Of a stretch of DNA of 64,000 nucleotides, positions 1 to 10,925 are shown one piece after another; position 1 is the stretch's first letter; every line of letters begins with the position of its first letter. The translations under genes and the position numbers were made by a program. The notes under the pieces are model-generated. The model was not told the origin of the DNA. It saw only the letters and a list, made by a program, of their open reading frames with translations, and did no database searches. The stretch spans positions 133,443,988 through 133,507,987 of the forward strand of contig JASDDO010000001.1 of NCBI GenBank assembly GCA_030015575.1. Direction: 5' to 3'. The stretch is from Agapanthus africanus (taxonomy: Eukaryota; Streptophyta; Magnoliopsida; Asparagales; Amaryllidaceae).

Positions 1-1148
1 AATCATAACCTTCTTTTGATAACAAGGATACTGATATGATATTACACGTTAAACTAGGTACACAAAAACAGTTGCGCAAAACCAAAATATGTCCACTCAT
101 CAATCCAATGTGATAATTCCCTACGGACACAGCAATCACGCTAGCTCCGTTAGCAACCTGGAGGGTCATATCACCAACCTTTAGCACTCTACGGTTTCTC
201 AGTGCCTGCAATGAATTGCATATATAAGATCCTGATCCGGTATCCAATACCCAGGAAGTAGAGTTGATTGACAGACAATTTTCAATTACAAACACACCTG
301 AAGCCGAACCACAACTTGCCTCGAGTCCTGGTTCTTGGCAATCCAAGCTTTGCAATCTTTCTTCCAATGGCCTTTCCTACGACAGTGGAAGCACTCGTCC
401 TTTACCACTACTAGCACCGCAACCTTTGTCTTTCCCTTGACTCCCACTTTACCAACACCACCTCTCGGTTTGGTAGCGGCCTTCTTCTTCCTTCCTTTGG
501 CCCTTGCCTTGGACCTGAAAGAGGAAGCACCACAAACAAACATAGTGGGTGTTTCCCTTGCTTTTTGCAAGGTGCCCTCTGCACTCCTCAATATATTAAG
601 GAGTTCTGGAAGTTCAACTTCTTTACCTTGAATATTAAAATTCAAGATAAACTGGGCATAGGTGGAAGGAAAGGACTGGAGAACCAAGTCTGTATACAGC
701 TCATTCTCTAATGTTATCCCGAGGTCCGTGAGCTCTTTAATATAACCAACCATCTTAAGGACATGTTCCCGTACAGATGATCCGACGGCCATCCTCGACT
801 GAAACAAGTTCTTCGAGATCTCGTATCTAGCTATACGAGATTGCTCTTCATACAGTTCCTTGGTGTGGAGAAATATGGATTCAAGATCCATATCCTCGTG
901 CCTCCTCTGATGTTCATTATTCATAGAGGCAAGCACGATGCATTTGTCCTTCGCGTAGTCTAACTCCCAATTCTTATGGATTTCCTTATCCGCTACACTG
1001 GATTCTGGACCTGAGACGGCAGGGGCTTTAGTAGTAAGGACATACCCCAATTTGTCATAAGTTATTGCTATCTTGACATTCCGGAACCAATCTTTATAGT
1101 TGGCCCTGTCAAAATATTTTTATCTAATAATAACTTAAGGCCAGTCAT
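1..1148 (-). pseudogene. gag: CopE gag and start of protease, frameshifted
   Basis: Gag packages the element RNA into virus-like particles in the cytoplasm. The start codon is at 1148 (MTGLKLLLD...), matching the CopA gag start. A UBN2-type gag domain is followed by basic residues and one CCHC zinc knuckle (CFHCRRKGHWKKDC, about 330-375 on the plus strand). Downstream, at about 1-285, the frame for protease shows the catalytic DTGSGS motif, intact here. Two single-base deletions relative to CopA break the frame: one near 1107, upstream of the longest open stretch (286-1050), and one near 300-315, just after the knuckle. The fragment runs off the left edge, so integrase and reverse transcriptase are not visible. 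Copia family assignment is firm; the Tork/Angela-like lineage is only a guess. Confidence 0.9.
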
Positions 1149-3202
1149 GTTCTGGGTCGGTGCAATTAGGAGAGAGAGAAAACACTTTAGCATAATGCTC
1201 TTGCAAGTTTAGAGTGGTTTTTAGTTTATCTAAACAAGATGGCTCCCACTGTTTCTCGAATCCTTCCTCAAACCATAAAAGAAAAACTAGTCAGGACTAT
1301 TCTTACCGTACAATACTTGCTTAACCGTTCAGGCAGGCCAGTGTCGGTATTTTGAGGGAGGTTTTACGATACTTTCACGAAGTTCCTTAATTAAATAACC
1401 TCTTTTCCCTGGGGGCGTAACCTTGCTGACACCTTTCTCGACATCTACTTGGTTTATAGCATTGATCGTTAAGTAAAAGAATCTCCTGATGAGTAGCATA
1501 TACTCACAGTAGGATCGGGATCCAAATATCATCATGTGATAAAGCTGAAGGAATCCTACCAAAATTATCACACTCCAAATGGTATGCAACTCTAGTAAGT
1601 TTCAGTTTCTTTAGAAACTCCCGATATGGATTTTTGCCCCATGCTCTTATGACCTTGGCATTGGTCAAAATGTCATAAGTCACATGTCAAGTTCTACCCA
1701 TTATTATCTTGTTAATTTGAACCCACCCGTACAAACCCCTGACGTTGGCCAAATGGCAGTACGACTGTCCCAAACCAACTCATCTATCTATGCAACAGAT
1801 GAATACCCAACAGCTACCAAACACTGTGTCTTGGCGTTGGTCAAAATACATAGCTTGAATACTACTAAATACCTAAATGAAATGACGGAGGGCTACGAAT
1901 GGTTTTGGCGAAACCGTGAACGTAGTGAACTTGATATGATCGAAGGAACCTGATAGCTTTTAAAAGGAGTGGTTTAAGCTCCGCAATTAAAAATCTGCTG
2001 TTTTAAAATAACCGAGTGGTTTTTTTTAAATTGTTCTAACGATTCAACTTTGGTTTATTTTCTTTGCATTAATATAATGCGTCATATCAATTAACCTATC
2101 ATTGCAGAAAATAACGAAAATACAACGTCCGTTTATGCCATCCGCATTCGCTACTGGGCCCCGTCATTCACCCGTTAGGTTACTTAACTAACGACAGAAC
2201 GGGGGCTGGGCTAGCGCGGATACAAAACATAAGCAACACCAACTAGATATCACATATAGATATTGTACATTCGTCAGACGCAATAATAGGCATTCCAGAT
2301 CACAGATGAACATATTGGATATTCTAGGAATTCATATTCCTTTGAGCCTGCAATGAAATACGGATTACACAGTCGTGATGAATAGCCAACCCCACCCTAG
2401 ACCCCTACGGGTAAGACAAACTACCCGCCAAGTACCCGAAGTGAAGCGGTCTCCCTCAACAATGTGAGTAGGCCACTAAGCACTTCAAAGTACCCGGTAG
2501 TTTGTGCACCCCATCTTGGGTCTATCCTAGGAGCAGAAAACAGTAAATGAAATAATACAACGGTGGCTACAACCTCAACCCGGATGTGCCCCGCAAAAGA
2601 ATATAACAACAAATTACAATTTACATTTGAATGAAAGAAACACTCGTCTCATATCCCCGGCTATCCATTCACGACAATCCAACAAGTTCATATTCACAAA
2701 CATAAAGTAACCATTACAGAAATGTGCAACCCCCTGCTAATCGACATACTAGCAATTAGGAGAGGTTTACGAACACATTAATCACAACACAGATATAATC
2801 CACTTAGCCAAAGTTCTTAGAATTTCGAACAAGCAACACATATGAATCTACTCCAAACAATTCTCTGTGCACATAAAAGCTGAGCAGAAACAAAACATCC
2901 CAGAAAACACAACATCAACACAGAAGAATAACAGAGCAAATTTGGGTTGACTCGGTGTCAACTCGGCCGCGGATCCGCAGCGGATCGCTTGGATCGGCCG
3001 CGGTTCCGCGGTGGTTTGGACGAGTCACGATCCCAAATTTCTTCTCAATTCTTAAAAAACCCTGCTTGTATTTTTAAGGGTCCCTGAAAAATTTTTAGAC
3101 CCCAATTTAAAATCGGCAGAAACTTAGTGAAAACGTCGTTTGTTCGGAATTATTTTGCGATCGAATTTCTAAAGACTTTGCTAACATGTTAGTTATGGTT
3201 TA
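1149..3202 (-). other. CopE leader between PBS and gag
   Basis: About 2 kb of non-coding leader, collinear with the leaders of CopA, CopB and CopC. Three landmarks recur in all four: the GC-rich inverted repeat about 190 bases after the PBS (2967-3011), a conserved block near 2120-2250 holding a small CGTTAG/CTAACG stem, and a motif repeated three times just before gag. In CopE the three motif copies are on the minus strand at 1830-1846, 1736-1753 and 1653-1670. No long open reading frame was found. Such a long conserved leader suggests roles in packaging, dimerisation or translation of the element RNA; this is inference. Confidence 0.7.
2967..3011. repeat. GC-rich inverted repeat in CopE leader
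   Basis: Arms 2967-2986 and 2992-3011 are inverted repeats with 3 mismatches in 20, both built on CCGCGG-NN-CCGCGG. The position is about 190 bases downstream of the PBS in sense direction. See the matching elements at 19804, 24012 and 47049, and in the Athila element. Confidence 0.85.
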
Positions 3203-3219
3203 GCTAGGCTCTGATACCA
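3203..3219 (-). other. CopE primer binding site (initiator tRNA-Met)
   Basis: In sense the sequence is TGGTATCAGAGCCTAGC, one base after the LTR end. The first 13 bases match the complement of the plant initiator tRNA-Met 3' end, the usual primer of copia elements. Confidence 0.92.
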
Positions 3220-3730
3220 CTGTAAGTCGACGTTACACACCCCACAAGATGTGGGGAGGCGGAATAGGTAAAACAATCATTTTTTCCAAAGTAACATCGA
3301 CTAACTTTACGGATCTTTGCTAAACCCTAACTAAAAAACTATCTAGAAGTGCTAAACTGCTATGATAGATGATTATACCTTAAGATACTAGTCCTTCTTG
3401 TTCTTGTTGTTCACCTACTCGTCGGCCTCCTTGATGTAGTAGAAGATCCACCCGAGAGTTCCTTCTTCAAGCTTTAACCTCTAATTTGAGGTAACTAAGT
3501 GGCTATGATTGCTAATCCAAGTGACCTAGAAGATATAGAAGTGGATTAAGGATCTATTAGTCTTTCTAACCCATGGTATCTCAACACATGAGAGGATTAG
3601 GGTTAGGTTGAAGAAGAGGAGAGCATGAGGAGAGAGAGTGTGTATGTGAGAATGAAATGAATTATTACTCATTTTTGAATATATGAAGGATGATAATTAT
3701 CAAAATAATAATATACAATAATAACAACCA

Positions 3731-3838
3731 TGCTTCATTAACTCACTTTGGATAAATCATCTTATGAGTCATTAAAACAATTAATGCTTCATTAACTCAC
3801 TTTGGATGAATCATCTCATGAGTCATTAAAACATTTAA
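3731..3838. repeat. 54-bp direct duplication in CopE LTR
   Basis: Two head-to-tail units of 54 bp, 3731-3784 and 3785-3838, differ by only a few bases. Each unit carries TGACTCAT on the minus (sense) strand and a TGCTTCATTAACTCAC stretch. CopH has a diverged counterpart near 16600-16700. The location in the LTR fits an enhancer-type repeat. Confidence 0.85.
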
Positions 3839-5664
3839 TGCAAATAACACATCATCTCTCCACCTCATTTAGTTTAATTCATAAATGAATTAAAACTAAA
3901 TGAGTCACCATTCTTCTAGAAGCTTCTCGACTAATTACGAGAATGCCCCTCCCATCCGTATTTACGAAAAACATGGATATACTGAGACTGCATAAATCCA
4001 ATAATCTAATAATAGAATCTGGCTTAAACCAAAGCCTGCTAGTATAATCTATCCAAACATCATACTTGCACAAGTACACGTATATGTCCGAACCCTGTCG
4101 TAAAACCATACGACCTCTATATCGTTTCGCCTGAAGCAGGGAAACCCTCTGTGTGGGACTCTAAATACTCGACACTTCGCTGGTAGTGGGTTTAACCACA
4201 GGTCGCAAGCAGTACTAACTGTACATAACGGTCCCCAGGTAGATGTCGATAAGAAGGCCGATGAGGAAACCCATCCGAACTCCTATTGAGCCTGATGTGG
4301 CAATCTCCGTACAGTCCGGTCTGTTCGTTTAAGACTATTGCATATCGGTCCTAGGGGGCGGCAAGCGTCAGTCCCCTAAAAGCGGTATAAGTCGTGTCGG
4401 AGTGAAGCCTATTACACCTTGAGAAACTACTGGAACACATACCAGTAAATCTCGCTTGCCCTGGCCAGGGACCTGCGTAATGGCTCTCCAAACACAGCGC
4501 GATATCAACTACCAATACCAGGAGAGACGAATCCTATCTAACCGCCACTGCCTCCAAGTGCTTCGGTACTGCACCCAACTGCTACCTGTTTGCACGACTC
4601 CTTTGAGCCGTGGTAGGGTAGCAATCTAAGAACAGTGGGAACACATTCGAGACGAAGCAGTAGTGTCAAGTCAACGGACTATGCTGTACTCATGTCACCT
4701 GGGAACTGTTAACTGACGACGGGTATAATACCAACTGTCACGACCCGAAAGAGCACGTGACTGGCCCTTGAACCATATGAAGTCTATAGGACTCCATCTG
4801 ATCCAAGTAAGCCAAAAGCCCAGAAATCTAAAACCATTTAAGAAATAAGTAAAGAATTTGGTTTAAAGAAGTGAAGAAATACATGTTTGAATCAAGATTT
4901 TTAAATAACTAAGCCGAAGGTACGTTTTGAAAACAATAAGTCTTTTCTAAAAATTTCGGCAGAGTTTCTTTTGTAAAACTGGCCCCGAATGGGGTATAAC
5001 AAGGATAACAATATATATGCAATGATAAAGGCATCCCCAAGCGGGAGCTAGCTCTTCGTCAATCGACGGTCACAACCACACATGCAACAATAATATACAG
5101 CGCCAAGTGGCGAGGATCAAATCCAAAAGAAGCTCAAAAGCAACAAGAAAACCGCAATACTACTAAGCGCGACTCTAAGGTCGAATAATACATCACTAGC
5201 CTAGGTCTGAAACAATATACAAGTTTTGGTTGATGGAAATTCTAGATACAATGAATAAAGTAAATACAATGGTGGTTCTTGATGCGAAAGAATCCACCTA
5301 CCAAAAGCAAATCACCCGCAAGAAGGTAGTGTGCCAGAAATGCCGCAATGGAACCTGTACGGCAGAACCTGCAAGAACTGTGGCACAACGGGGGTGAGTT
5401 GCCAACTCGTGAATAGAAACATCTACAAGCAGAAATCGAATGCAAGACATAAACCTAAGTCAACGATCAGTAATACAATCCACAAGAGTACATCTGAGTG
5501 TGATAAGGTGGCAAGGTAACATCTAATCATGTATGTAGTGCCAGGTACTCAGGTAAAAACATGTCATCAGTATAAGGTATGTCTGCATGAAGTAAATATG
5601 ATGAAATATCAATGATCTCAATACACATATATTAGCGTCCCATACCACTAATATTGGTGTAAGG

Positions 5665-5702
5665 GTATATATAACAGCGCCCTCATACCCTGTTATATAT
5701 AC
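5665..5702. repeat. 13-bp perfect inverted repeat in GypD1
   Basis: Arms GTATATATAACAG (5665-5677) and CTGTTATATATAC (5690-5702) are perfectly complementary around a 12-base loop. It is not seen at the matching place of GypD2, so it is copy-specific. Confidence 0.8.
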
Positions 5703-6442
5703 AAATGAAGTATGATAAGTGTAAATCCAGTCTGTATGATCCATGTCTGTATATATGTGGAACCCGTCCACCCGTCACCCACTGACGATAAGCATCATGT
5801 ATGCAATGTGAGGATATAAACAAAAGCATGGAAAAACATAATGAAACCCGTGCCTAGCATCGACACGTAAATCCTCATCCAACGGGCTCCGTCATTCCGG
5901 ATCGGCCCGCGGGCTATGTCTGCGGAATCGGCCCTCGGCCCCAGCAGTACGCCCATCTCTCGTCTCCGGTCGGTATCCCCCAGATATCCGCCGAGCTCAA
6001 ATACAATCACCGGTAGGTGCTCGCCCGCCTCCGGGCTCAATCGGCAAACTCATCGATCATCTTGCCGAGGGGAACCATACCGGGCCCACCACGAACCCGC
6101 AAACGGATCATCACCTCCTCGAATCGGGTTTCAAGCACACGTCTCAGCACCGAGAAAACGCGTGGTGGACGCACCGAAATATCATATCACGAGGTACCGG
6201 GTTTTTCATAAAAGTGCATCTTTTCTTAAATAATCCCACGGTCCTCAAAATCAGAAATCACATGAAAATCCAACATCAGGAAGTAAATCCAATGCGATGT
6301 GCTATGCAATCAATCCATGATGTATGCGACATGTAAAGAAAAGTAATCATATCGGAAATCATGCAACATAGAAGTAATGTGCATATGTCGAAGGAAGAAT
6401 CATATCATGAATGCAGTAGTACTACAGTGTAGTGGCATGGCA

Positions 6443-6507
6443 ATTATCGATGATGAAGTGTGTGAGCCGGCAAATAGTGTACGTGGAACATACGCATCAT
6501 CGATAAT
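6443..6507. repeat. Conserved 13-bp stem in GypD1 LTR
   Basis: Arms ATTATCGATGATG (6443-6455) and CATCATCGATAAT (6495-6507) are perfectly complementary, enclosing a 39-base loop containing GTGTGTGAGCCGGCAAATA. The homologous stem in GypD2 (60102-60167) is also perfect but carries one compensatory pair change (T-A to C-G). Confidence 0.88.
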
Positions 6508-8571
6508 GGTGCTGGTGTCCTAACAGCATGATAGTAATATAGCAATGAACATATGCCAGCAATGCAAATAACATGAAGATGCAGAACTCTAGTAGTCAAC
6601 ACCACAGTGAAGTATCTACTATGCAAACAACATCTAAGTAACAGGTCGATCAGGAGGGGTAGGTGTGGAAACCACCTAAATCTGAGTCGGTATATATAAA
6701 GATACATAGTCGGTGATCTCGCCTCAATGTCATATCGTAAGATATCCTCGAGTTTTGAGTGCGGATCTATCATCAATATCGGCTCGTACGGTAAATCATC
6801 GTACGGCATCCCAATAGCTGGGTACAGGTCAACATCTCACTATCTCATCACATAACAGGCATCACTATCATCAGATCACATCATCTGGGGGTACTACTCT
6901 ATGTCTAGTACAAATCGATACCATCAATAAGGTATGCATGCGGGGGTAAACACATATCCCAAGCCCGCAAGAAAGAATCACAAGTCATATCCCACATATG
7001 AATCGTATCAAATCACCGATCTCACGGCACCAAGCCCACATCATCGACTCATCTCCAAAGTCATCCCCTATCATCAAACACCGTGCAAGTACAAGTAATA
7101 AGCAAGGGTGTGTGTAGGTGTAATTCTATCCTAGGGTTCGCGACTATGAACTACACTAGTCACTTCTAACCCTATACTATCCATAATACACCTATTATCA
7201 CAATAAACTACATAGTAATCTATCTACGGACTGCGGGGGTGCTATACGCCATCCACCCGACTTTCCCCTGTAGATATAATCTACTCACCTTGCATCATCA
7301 TTTGCGGACGTCACCACGCATTTTCTTGTCGTCCCGAAGTCTTCATGGGTACCTACACATCAAATATCGTATATGCGCATTAAAACCAAATCCAAGCTAA
7401 AACGGCGCATGAAATCCAAAACGATACGATAAGGGGGCCTATATGTGAGAACCTATGGCACGCCTTCAAAACCAGCAATAAATCCTCTATATCGTCGTAT
7501 AAACGCCAAATAGTCGAGGCAAAACACAATCCACAATTTCAGAATCAAAAATACGGAATACGGAAACACGAATCCAAAACAGCAACTTAGGATATATGTC
7601 CCAGATTTCACCCTAGGTCAATTTACACAAATCTATATATACCAGGGGCCTAACATAAACATGTAGGAGCCACAGAACCAACACGACCCAAAATGGTGGG
7701 ACCCAGGCCGCAATTTGCGGCCAAAAGAGGAAAATTGGCGGCCGGGAAAGGGAATTGGGGGCTAGGGTCTTAGGGTTAGCTTCCTGGGTGCCTGCACATA
7801 TCTCTATCCACTCAATTTTATTTTCAGGTGCCTCGTATGATAGCAGATTCAAATAAACCTTCACAGATTTCATAATTTCCCCGATATCGGTTTCTAAAAT
7901 CCGTATTCTGGTTCAAGCTTCAGGTTTTGGGTTCCAATTCAAACACTAGGGTGTTGGTAAGACCTCTACTGAGCTCAATTTCATAATACAACATCAATTT
8001 CCCTCAAACCCTAACTAGGTTTTCACCAAGTCCATAATATCACACAATATCGATTAAATCTTACATGGGTTTATAGGAAAGGCTATAATTAAGCTAATGG
8101 TTCAGTAATTACCTCCATTAGCAACTCAAGAAAATTCTTGAGTTGCCCCTAGTGGCCAAAATCCTTGCTTCTTTAGCTCCATGTATAGATCTAGGGATTT
8201 TGCACATTTTTAATGAAAGGAGGTTGGGGTTTTGGAGTGATTTTTAAGATGAAGTGAGGAGTTGAAGAGGGGAGGGAAAGGGGCTAGGGCAGCAGCAGCA
8301 AGGGAGAGGAAGAGGGAGAGAAATGAGAGGGAGAGAAAATGGCTAAGGGTTATAAGTCAAAGGTCCACCTCTCTCTCTCACCTACCCTCATCATTTCATT
8401 TTCTTTTCTCTTTTCTTTCCCTTTTCTTTTAAATCCAAACCTTCTCACAAGAATAGTAAACCCAAATGATAAATCATGGCAAGAAAATGCACAAGTGTAG
8501 AAAAAGTGATATGTGCAAGTTTTGCACAAAATTGCCAAAAAACCCGATTAGCGATTTTTAATCGCGATTAG

Positions 8572-8584
8572 CACTAAATTAGTG
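8572..8584. repeat. CACTAA palindrome near GypD1 LTR end
   Basis: CACTAA-A-TTAGTG is a perfect palindrome about 205 bp from the LTR edge. GypD2 has a longer version at 62781-62801 in the corresponding area, about 250 bp from its edge. In sense this lies near the start of the LTR, where promoter or enhancer elements are expected. Confidence 0.7.
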
Positions 8585-9385
8585 TCAAACTAATCACAAA
8601 AACTTAAAAATGTCATAATTCACTAATTTACCCTATTTTAGAATTTTCCATAATTTTTCATAATTTTTCTAACATTTTTCCTATTTAATTGCATTTAATT
8701 ATAGATTTAATATTAAAATAATCAGTAAAATAATATTAAATTATAAAAATTCCCAAAATTAATATTTTATATTTTTGAAAATGTTACACCAACCAACAGT
8801 TCCCGGCGAGTCCTGTCCGGTGTACCCGTAACCCAACGAATACCTGCATACTATCTCCAGTACAATGTACTAATGGCTGTGGGACAGACCATTTCCCCTG
8901 CTGGGATAAGAAGCGTATACACTAGTCTACTCTGGAGTATCGATGCCTGTCTCGATAATCCTAGGACTAGGGATCTGAAAAAGGATGTGCTTGTAGACTA
9001 CCCAGCCCCCACTGGTGTGACTGCCATCACAACGCTGGTAGTCAGGCAAGATCCTATGGGCTCTATCAATATGTATTCACGATATGCTAAAAGAAACATA
9101 TACACATATTAAGATAGATATAAATCAAGTAGCATACTATTATGTTGAGCAAGACTGTTAATACAACTGTGAATATCCCAAGCTTCCATTAAGTAATATA
9201 CAAGCTAGTATGATACAATAATGGCTCCTAGGGCATACACACTAGCAGTTGGCGGCCCATGCAGATCCGTTCTGCATGAAGTCATGAGCAATATATCACA
9301 AGAAATATGAAATTCAACAACCTTACATTCCTTGCATTTCAATTTCTATTGAATCCGTCCTAATTTTTCTTCTTTATCTAAGGTG

Positions 9386-10557
9386 ATGGATTCTCCCAAC
9401 AATCCTATCACCAACGCCAATGGAAGTATACCACCACCTCTAATTACCGTAGCCGCTCCTCTCACGGAACAGACGATGCTTTTGGAGGCTATCAAAAGCC
9501 TACTTGAGGGTCAACAGGCTCAAAGCAAGATTTTGCAGGAGCAGACTGCTCTCCTTCAATAGAGTTTCATCCGCTCCGAAGCATAAGCACTAGGAGTGAA
9601 GCAATTTCGAGCATTACACCCGAAGAACTTCTTAGGAAAAGAAAAACCACTTGAAGCCGAGGAATGGGCATAGTGCATAGAAGACGACTTAGCCGCAGCC
9701 CAAGTTCCATGGGTGGCTTGGGTCAGAATATAAATACTTCATCTTACTGACAATGCTAAAGTCTGGTGGAAGGCCGAGGAAAGCTGTCTTGAGCATCCGA
9801 TCTAGTGGAAGACCTTCCGTGATCTCTTTGACGCCAAATATTTTCCGAAAACCGCACACTTCAAGATGGAACAGAAGTTCATTTACCTGAAACAATGTTC
9901 CATCTAGGATAATTCGGTGGATGAGTATGATGCAAAATTCACCATGCTCGACAGATTCGCCACCCATCTAATTCCTACTTCCGAAATCAGAGCCTGGCGC
10001 TTCTAGCAAGGATTAGACCCTAAGATCTAGGCTGCCCTAGTATCGGGAGAATACCTAACACATGAAGCAGTTTTGAAGTCAGCACGTCACTATGAAGCTG
10101 TCGTTAAGAAGAAGGGAAGGCCACGGTTGGTCGGCATGAAACGTTTCGCCAATTAGATTAATGGAGGAGCCTCCTCTAGGCCAACTCTCCCAGCGCCAGC
10201 TATGAGGTCAGGAGGATCATTTCGCGAGACTAAATCAAACTTCTATATCTATTGTAAGAGGACCGGACACCAAGTCAAGGATTGCCGTCGAGCGAATGGT
10301 CTTTGTTTGATATGCGGATCACCCTCACACACTATAGGAACTTGCCCAAACAATCGAACTGGCCCAGCTCCCACAGCTAGACCAGCTATTCAGGCTCCAC
10401 CTACTCAGCTAGCCCTTCCTGCACCACCTCCACGCGGACCACCTTTACCTCTTCAGCCATCGATGTAGCAGCATGCACAGAGAAATGTGCAGAGACAGTA
10501 GGCATTCACTTTGGCGGCTGTAGAGACCGAAGCTATAGATCAATATAACACAGGTAA
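9386..10557 (+). pseudogene. gag: GypF gag with many in-frame stops
   Basis: One continuous frame from ATG 9386 (MDSPNNPITNANGS...) runs about 390 codons with no frameshift but 11 stop codons: nine TAG and two TAA. A gypsy gag domain is recognisable by HPKNFLGKEKPLEAEEW, a WWKAEE segment, FDAKYFP and VDEYDAKF. It is followed by a damaged first zinc knuckle (first Cys replaced by Tyr) and an intact second one, CLICGSPSHTIGTC (CX2CX4HX4C), then a proline-rich tail. Gag would form the particle shell. The open stretch 10202-10468 is only its last undamaged part. No protease follows. Confidence 0.87.
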
Positions 10558-10749
10558 ATCCCCTCCCATCTTTTTTAGCCTTTTCCAAGTTCTGCATTCT
10601 TTCGTGCTTTCATCTATCTAAACATTTTCTTGCACTTTCGGTACAATATCGTTAGTTTCTTCACCACTGCTTTAATCAAATTTTTCTTGAATCTGTTACA
10701 ACCTCTTTGTATTAATTTCGAGGACGGAATTTTCATAAGGAGGGTAGAA
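10558..10749 (+). other. GypF 3' region and polypurine tract
   Basis: After the gag tail only about 190 bp remain before the LTR, with no pol similarity that I can read. AAGGAGGGTAGAA at 10737-10749 directly precedes the LTR start TGTAACAAC and primes plus-strand DNA synthesis in this kind of element. Confidence 0.8.
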
Positions 10750-10856
10750 TGTAACAACTCTGAAATCTCTGTACGAAAGTTCTTCTGTTAATATACCAAA
10801 AAGGAGTCTGGCATCCTGAGTTTGAGTTATAAGTTACTTCTTTAAATAAAAGCAAG

Positions 10857-10925
10857 AAGCCACTTGTAGCTCACTGGTAAAGACCCTGCACTGCTGTGAT
10901 GTGGCCCCTGTGTTCGATTCCGATC
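10857..10925 (+). other. tRNA-like segment (possible SINE head) in GypF LTR
   Basis: GTAGCTCACTGG (about 10866) resembles a Pol III A box and TGTTCGATTCC (about 10911) a B box, spaced like those in a tRNA. The T-arm and D-arm do not pair well, so it is not a working tRNA gene. A SINE-derived piece or chance match is possible; I saw no clear target duplication or poly-A tail. Confidence 0.4.

Larger units (their letters stand above)
4736..8788 (-). mobile_element. GypD1: 4-kb gypsy solo LTR
   Basis: Reads TGTCACGACCCG...AAATGTTACA on the plus strand, 4053 bp, flanked by CCAAC on both sides (4731-4735 and 8789-8793) inside the CopE LTR. No PBS, PPT or internal region is present, so it is a solo LTR left by LTR-LTR recombination. 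Orientation is inferred from GypD2, whose PPT shows that sense is the minus strand (TGTAACATTT...CGGGTCGTGACA). It shares with the GypD2 LTR a GC-rich block (5870-6170), a 13-bp stem (6443-6507), paired CGTACG sites near 6785-6805 and a CACTAA palindrome (8572-8584). The Tekay/chromovirus-like assignment is by LTR form only. Confidence 0.87.
1..9247 (-). mobile_element. CopE: Ty1/copia retrotransposon, 5' part, minus strand
   Basis: A minus-strand copia element seen from its 5' LTR (right) to the protease (left edge); the rest of pol and the 3' LTR lie outside the window. In sense order: LTR (9247 down to 3221, interrupted by solo LTR GypD1), PBS for initiator tRNA-Met, a 2-kb leader, gag and the start of protease. 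It is a relative of CopA: leader, gag and LTR can be followed side by side. The outer edge reads (sense) CCAAC then TGCTAGTGTG, so GTTGG at 9248-9252 is the candidate target duplication; its partner is outside the window. The target is the leader of GypF. The LTR ends TG...CA as expected. Confidence 0.88.
3221..9247 (-). repeat. CopE 5' LTR, split by GypD1
   Basis: LTR pieces 3221-4735 and 8789-9247 join into about 1.97 kb once the 4736-8788 insertion and one copy of its CCAAC duplication are removed. The sense start is TGCTAGTGTG and the end is ACTTACA. The sense-start half is collinear with other copia LTRs of the window (shared blocks include the palindromic GGTATAATACC and a TCTTTAGAGTCC-like block). 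The promoter-side half is shared mainly with CopH and carries a tandem repeat at 3731-3838. Confidence 0.88.

Noticed and set aside
5916-6233. 105-codon plus-strand frame in the GC-rich block of GypD1
   Set aside because: The homologous block in GypD2 does not keep the frame, so the conservation is not protein-level.
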